The position numbers and the translations under genes are program-made. Under the pieces are notes generated by a model that was not told the origin of the DNA, ran no database searches, and saw nothing but the letters and a program-made list of their open reading frames with translations. A DNA stretch of 9,050 nucleotides, taken from positions 1 to 9,050 of the forward strand of contig JAEZES010000047.1 in NCBI GenBank assembly GCA_023432995.1, read 5' to 3'. This document shows positions 6,972 to 9,050 of the stretch, piece by piece (the stretch's first letter is position 1; each line of letters begins with the position of its first letter). This DNA is from Pseudomonadota bacterium (GTDB lineage: Bacteria; Pseudomonadota; Alphaproteobacteria; Sphingomonadales; Sphingomonadaceae).

Positions 6972-7003
6972 GGGGGAAGTGTCGCCGAAAGGCGACGGAT
7001 GGG
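6957..7003 (-). repeat. GC-rich palindromic intergenic repeat, copy B (inverted relative to copy A)
   Basis: Read on the minus strand, this copy has CCATCCGTC, a perfect six-pair hairpin with loop (plus-strand GTCGCC-GAAA-GGCGAC, 6981-6996), and then CTTCCCCCGTAAACGGGGGAGGA, the same ending as copy A. The CCCCCG-TTTA-CGGGGG part (6961-6976) also forms its own six-pair hairpin. The two copies differ in the variable hairpin module and share the conserved GTAAAC-GGGGGAGGA module. It ends 14 bases before the stop of the minus-strand GH43 gene. Confidence 0.6.
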
Positions 7004-7017
7004 CCTGTCCGCCGCCG

Positions 7018-8703
7018 CTAGTTCCGCGGCCCCTGCGCGAACGGCCCGATCATCGTCCCGACGAACCCGTCGGCGATCCGCGTGCTCAGGTGGGTCCCGT
7101 CGACCCCCGTCGCCAGCGTGCGCCACTCGCCTGCGGTCGCGTAGGCAAAGTCGAAGCGGCCGTGCTTGACCGCCAGCCGCAGGCGCACCGGCCCGGCGAG
7201 GTCGACCGGCGCCTCGGCCACGGTCATCCCGGTCCGCGGCTCGTCGCGCCCCGCGCGGCGCGCCACGCGCACCAGCGTGCGGCCGCCCTCGCGCACGACC
7301 GCGAGCGTCAGGAAGTAGTCGTCGTTCTGCAGCGCCGCGAGTCCGGCCATCTCGCCCTCGGCCGGCTCGAAGCGCACCTCGGTCTCCGCCACCGCGTCAT
7401 CGTGCTGCTGGCGCCGCGCGACGAAGGCCGGCCGGCCGAGATCGCCGAGTCCTTCGGCCTCCGGGGTCAGCACCAGTTCGCCGTCGCGCAGGACGTAGGG
7501 CGCTGCGCGCATGGTCATCCATTCGGGCCCGGCGTCGGTCCCGTCGAACTCGGTTCGCACCGAGAAGCTGCCGGTCATCGGCGGTGCGCCCGGCTGCAGC
7601 GGCAGCGGTGCCGCGTTGACCCGCGGGATCGGCAGACCCTTGCCGAGGATCACCGGCCACTCCCCGCTCCAGTCGACCGGCAGCATGAAAGTCTCGCGGC
7701 CGATGTTGTAGTAGTCGTTGTCGTAGTCGTAGGGCCGCGTGGCGAGGAACGTCGCCGCGAACCCGCCGCCTGGCAGCTCGACGATGTCGGCGTGGCCGGC
7801 CGCGCTCACCGGGTCGGGCCGGCCGGCGGGCAGGTCGCGCTGGGTCAGGATCGGGTTGGCCTCGGGCGGCGCCGGCGTGTACGGCCCGTCGACCCGGTCG
7901 GCGCGCAGGATCACCTGGCTGTGGTTGACGCTCGTGCCGCCCTCGGCCGCGCTCAGGTAGTACTTGCCGTTCCGCTTGTAGATGTGCGGCCCTTCGATCC
8001 ATATCGGCTTCTTTGACAGGTCGATGCCGCCGTCGACGACCATCTTCGGGCTGCCGAGCATCTTCAGGCCGACCGGGTCGAACCGCTCGATCCACAGCGC
8101 CCGGTGACCATCGTAGGTCGATCCGCTCTCGGGCGCGCGGTTGTTGATGATCCACGCGCTGCCGTCGTCGTCGAAGAACAGCGAGGGATCGATCCCCTCG
8201 ACCGTCGGCAGCCAGACGGGGTCCGACCAGGGCCCGGCCGGATGCTTGGCCGTGATCACGAAGTTACCGCCGCAGTCGACGCAGGTGTTGAGGATGTAGA
8301 ACGTGCCTTGGTGGTACTCGATCGCCGGGGCGAACACGCCGCGCGAGAGCGTCAGCCCCTCGAAGTTCAGCATGTCGGGCCGGTCGATGGCGTTGCCGAT
8401 CTGCCGCCAGTTGACCAGGTCGCGGCTGTGGAACACCGGGATCCCCGGGAACCAGGCGAAGGTCGAGGTGACGAGGTAGAAGTCCTCACCGACGCGGACC
8501 AGGCTCGGATCCGGGTAGAACCCGGCGAGCACCGGGTTGCGATACTCGCCCTCCGCCACCGCCGCGCCGTCCTTGCCGCTATACTCGAACCAGGCGAAGC
8601 GCGCTTCGCCTGCGTGCGCGGCGGGCGCCCCGGCGAGCGCGGCAAGGCCGAGCGCGGTGAGCCCGATACGCAACCTCTTTCCCGCGCGCGAAACTCCGGC
8701 CAT
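7018..8703 (-). CDS. Secreted GH43 beta-xylosidase/arabinofuranosidase with C-terminal beta-sandwich domain
   Basis: A 561-residue exported glycosidase. The signal peptide (KRLR at 9-12, hydrophobic 13-26) probably ends at AHA-G32. The five-bladed propeller spans about residues 52-365. It starts with YRNPVLAGFYPDPSLVR, where D65 is the catalytic base, followed by STFAWFPGIPVFHSRDLVNW. D172 (GIDPSLFFDDDG) is the pKa modulator and E237 (IWIEGPHIYKRNGKYYL) the general acid. Residues about 375-561 fit the concanavalin-like C-terminal domain found in two-domain GH43 xylosidases. C141 and C144 (CVDCGG) could form a disulphide or bind metal. The combination resembles GH43 subfamilies 10-12; I cannot decide the subfamily by eye. 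The gene is convergent to xylA and divergent from the aldehyde dehydrogenase gene, with no xyl-box in its 68-bp upstream gap. It differs clearly from the lipoprotein GH43, so the two probably cleave different linkages. Confidence 0.93.
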   Translation of the reverse strand: MAGVSRAGKRLRIGLTALGLAALAGAPAAHAGEARFAWFEYSGKDGAAVAEGEYRNPVLAGFYPDPSLVRVGEDFYLVTSTFAWFPGIPVFHSRDLVNWRQIGNAIDRPDMLNFEGLTLSRGVFAPAIEYHQGTFYILNTCVDCGGNFVITAKHPAGPWSDPVWLPTVEGIDPSLFFDDDGSAWIINNRAPESGSTYDGHRALWIERFDPVGLKMLGSPKMVVDGGIDLSKKPIWIEGPHIYKRNGKYYLSAAEGGTSVNHSQVILRADRVDGPYTPAPPEANPILTQRDLPAGRPDPVSAAGHADIVELPGGGFAATFLATRPYDYDNDYYNIGRETFMLPVDWSGEWPVILGKGLPIPRVNAAPLPLQPGAPPMTGSFSVRTEFDGTDAGPEWMTMRAAPYVLRDGELVLTPEAEGLGDLGRPAFVARRQQHDDAVAETEVRFEPAEGEMAGLAALQNDDYFLTLAVVREGGRTLVRVARRAGRDEPRTGMTVAEAPVDLAGPVRLRLAVKHGRFDFAYATAGEWRTLATGVDGTHLSTRIADGFVGTMIGPFAQGPRN

Positions 8704-8707
8704 GCTG

Positions 8708-8713
8708 CTCTCC
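8708..8713 (-). promoter_or_regulatory. Ribosome binding site that fixes the minus-strand GH43 start
   Basis: GGAGAG on the minus strand lies four bases before the ATG at 8703. An in-frame GTG at 8721 would add six residues ahead of the signal peptide and would place this ribosome binding site inside the coding sequence, so 8703 is preferred. Confidence 0.75.
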
Positions 8714-8715
8714 GA

Positions 8716-8744
8716 TTGCACCCGTGTTGCCGCGATCCTATTAT
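8716..8744 (+). promoter_or_regulatory. Candidate promoter for the aldehyde dehydrogenase gene
   Basis: TTGCAC (8716-8721), a 17-base spacer and TATTAT (8739-8744, five of six bases of TATAAT) form a reasonable sigma-70 promoter. The start of transcription would be near 8751, about 20 bases before the GTG at 8772. The stretch 8739-8763 is the most AT-rich part of the window. No xyl-box is present here. A TGTCTG at 8744-8749 resembles one half of the 608-623 palindrome, but there is no matching second half. I did not find a convincing promoter for the opposite GH43 gene. Confidence 0.4.
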
Positions 8745-8771
8745 GTCTGAGTTATTTTGAAAGGGACTATC

Positions 8772-9050
8772 GTGATCGACGGCGCCATTTTGGTCGGCTT
8801 CCAGGACCAGCAGGCGGACAAGCGCTTCACCGCTGTGAACCCGGCCACCGGCGAGACGCTCGAGCCGAGCTTCTCGTCGGCCGGAGCCGAGACGGTCGAG
8901 CAGGCCGCTGCGCTCGCCGCGGCCGCCATCCCGGCCTACGCGGCGACCGATCCGGCGAGCCGCGCCGCGTTCCTCGAGGCCTGCGCCGAGGCGATCCTGG
9001 GCATCGGCGACGAGTTGATCGAGCGCGCGATGGCCGAGACCGGCCTGCCG
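8772..9050 (+). CDS. Aldehyde dehydrogenase, probable 2-oxoglutarate semialdehyde (2,5-dioxovalerate) dehydrogenase, N-terminal 93 residues
   Basis: The frame is open from GTG at 8772 to the window edge, with AAAGGGA (8760-8766) five bases upstream. The segment shows the N-terminal part of an aldehyde dehydrogenase: LVGFQDQQADKRFTAVNPATGETLEP, an alternating helix rich in Ala and Glu (about residues 37-55), RAAFLEACAEAILGIGDELIERAMAETGLP. The last phrase is typical of the NADP-dependent group that includes 2-oxoglutarate semialdehyde dehydrogenase, the last step of the oxidative (Weimberg) xylose pathway and of the analogous L-arabinose and hexarate pathways. The NADP-binding and catalytic Cys/Glu regions lie outside the window, so the substrate is not provable here. 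It starts with a possible promoter of its own, diverging from the GH43 gene. It could head an oxidative pentose operon beyond the right edge. Confidence 0.8.
   Translation, partial: MIDGAILVGFQDQQADKRFTAVNPATGETLEPSFSSAGAETVEQAAALAAAAIPAYAATDPASRAAFLEACAEAILGIGDELIERAMAETGLP

Noticed and set aside
6979..8016. A 345-codon plus-strand open frame opposite the second GH43 gene.
   Set aside because: Arg/Gly/Val/His-rich sequence without motifs, antisense to a well-supported GH43 enzyme and starting inside the repeat.
8734..8749. A second copy of the 608-623 palindrome upstream of the dehydrogenase gene.
   Set aside because: Only one half-site (TGTCTG) matches; the opposite half agrees at about three of eight bases, as expected by chance.

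Overview
The window looks like a chromosomal xylan/xylose (hemicellulose) utilisation locus from an alphaproteobacterium, most likely a sphingomonad. The evidence is very high GC with almost all third codon positions G or C, GTG starts, a Caulobacter/Xanthomonas-type 'xyl-box' operator (TGGTAGCGCTAAC-), and a paired GC-rich repeat of a kind I associate with Sphingomonadales intergenic DNA. No tRNA, rRNA, CRISPR array, insertion sequence or integrase is visible. The genes are intact and tightly spaced, except the two cut by the window edges.

Layout. Positions 1-582 (minus) hold the DNA-binding half of a LacI-family regulator whose C-terminus runs off the left edge. A 92-bp divergent gap contains a perfect 16-bp palindrome that is a good LacI-type operator. 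It leads to a secreted GH3 beta-glycosidase (675-2894, plus). A second gap carries an apparent promoter overlapped by a xyl-box, followed by a co-directional cluster: a GH43 lipoprotein (2995-4065), xylulokinase xylB (4096-5556) and xylose isomerase xylA (5556-6866). xylB and xylA overlap by one base (TGATG). A 151-bp convergent spacer (6867-7017) is filled by two inverted copies of a GC-rich hairpin repeat. On the minus strand follows a second, larger secreted GH43 enzyme with a C-terminal beta-sandwich domain (7018-8703). Divergent from it, starting at 8772, are the first 93 codons of an NADP-type aldehyde dehydrogenase resembling 2-oxoglutarate semialdehyde dehydrogenase.

How it fits together. 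Three exported glycosidases (GH3, GH43 lipoprotein, GH43 with C-terminal domain) would trim xylo- or arabinoxylo-oligosaccharides, and possibly beta-glucosides for GH3, to free pentoses. XylA and XylB convert xylose to xylulose-5-phosphate. If the edge gene really is the semialdehyde dehydrogenase, the locus also touches the oxidative, non-phosphorylating pentose route (Weimberg-type for xylose, or its L-arabinose equivalent). No transporter, TonB-dependent receptor or endoxylanase lies in the window.

Novelty. Nearly everything belongs to known families, and I do not see a previously undescribed system. The points worth a second look are the two different LacI-type operators in one locus, the juxtaposition of isomerase and oxidative pentose pathways, the inverted repeat pair, and small RNA structures around the xylB start.
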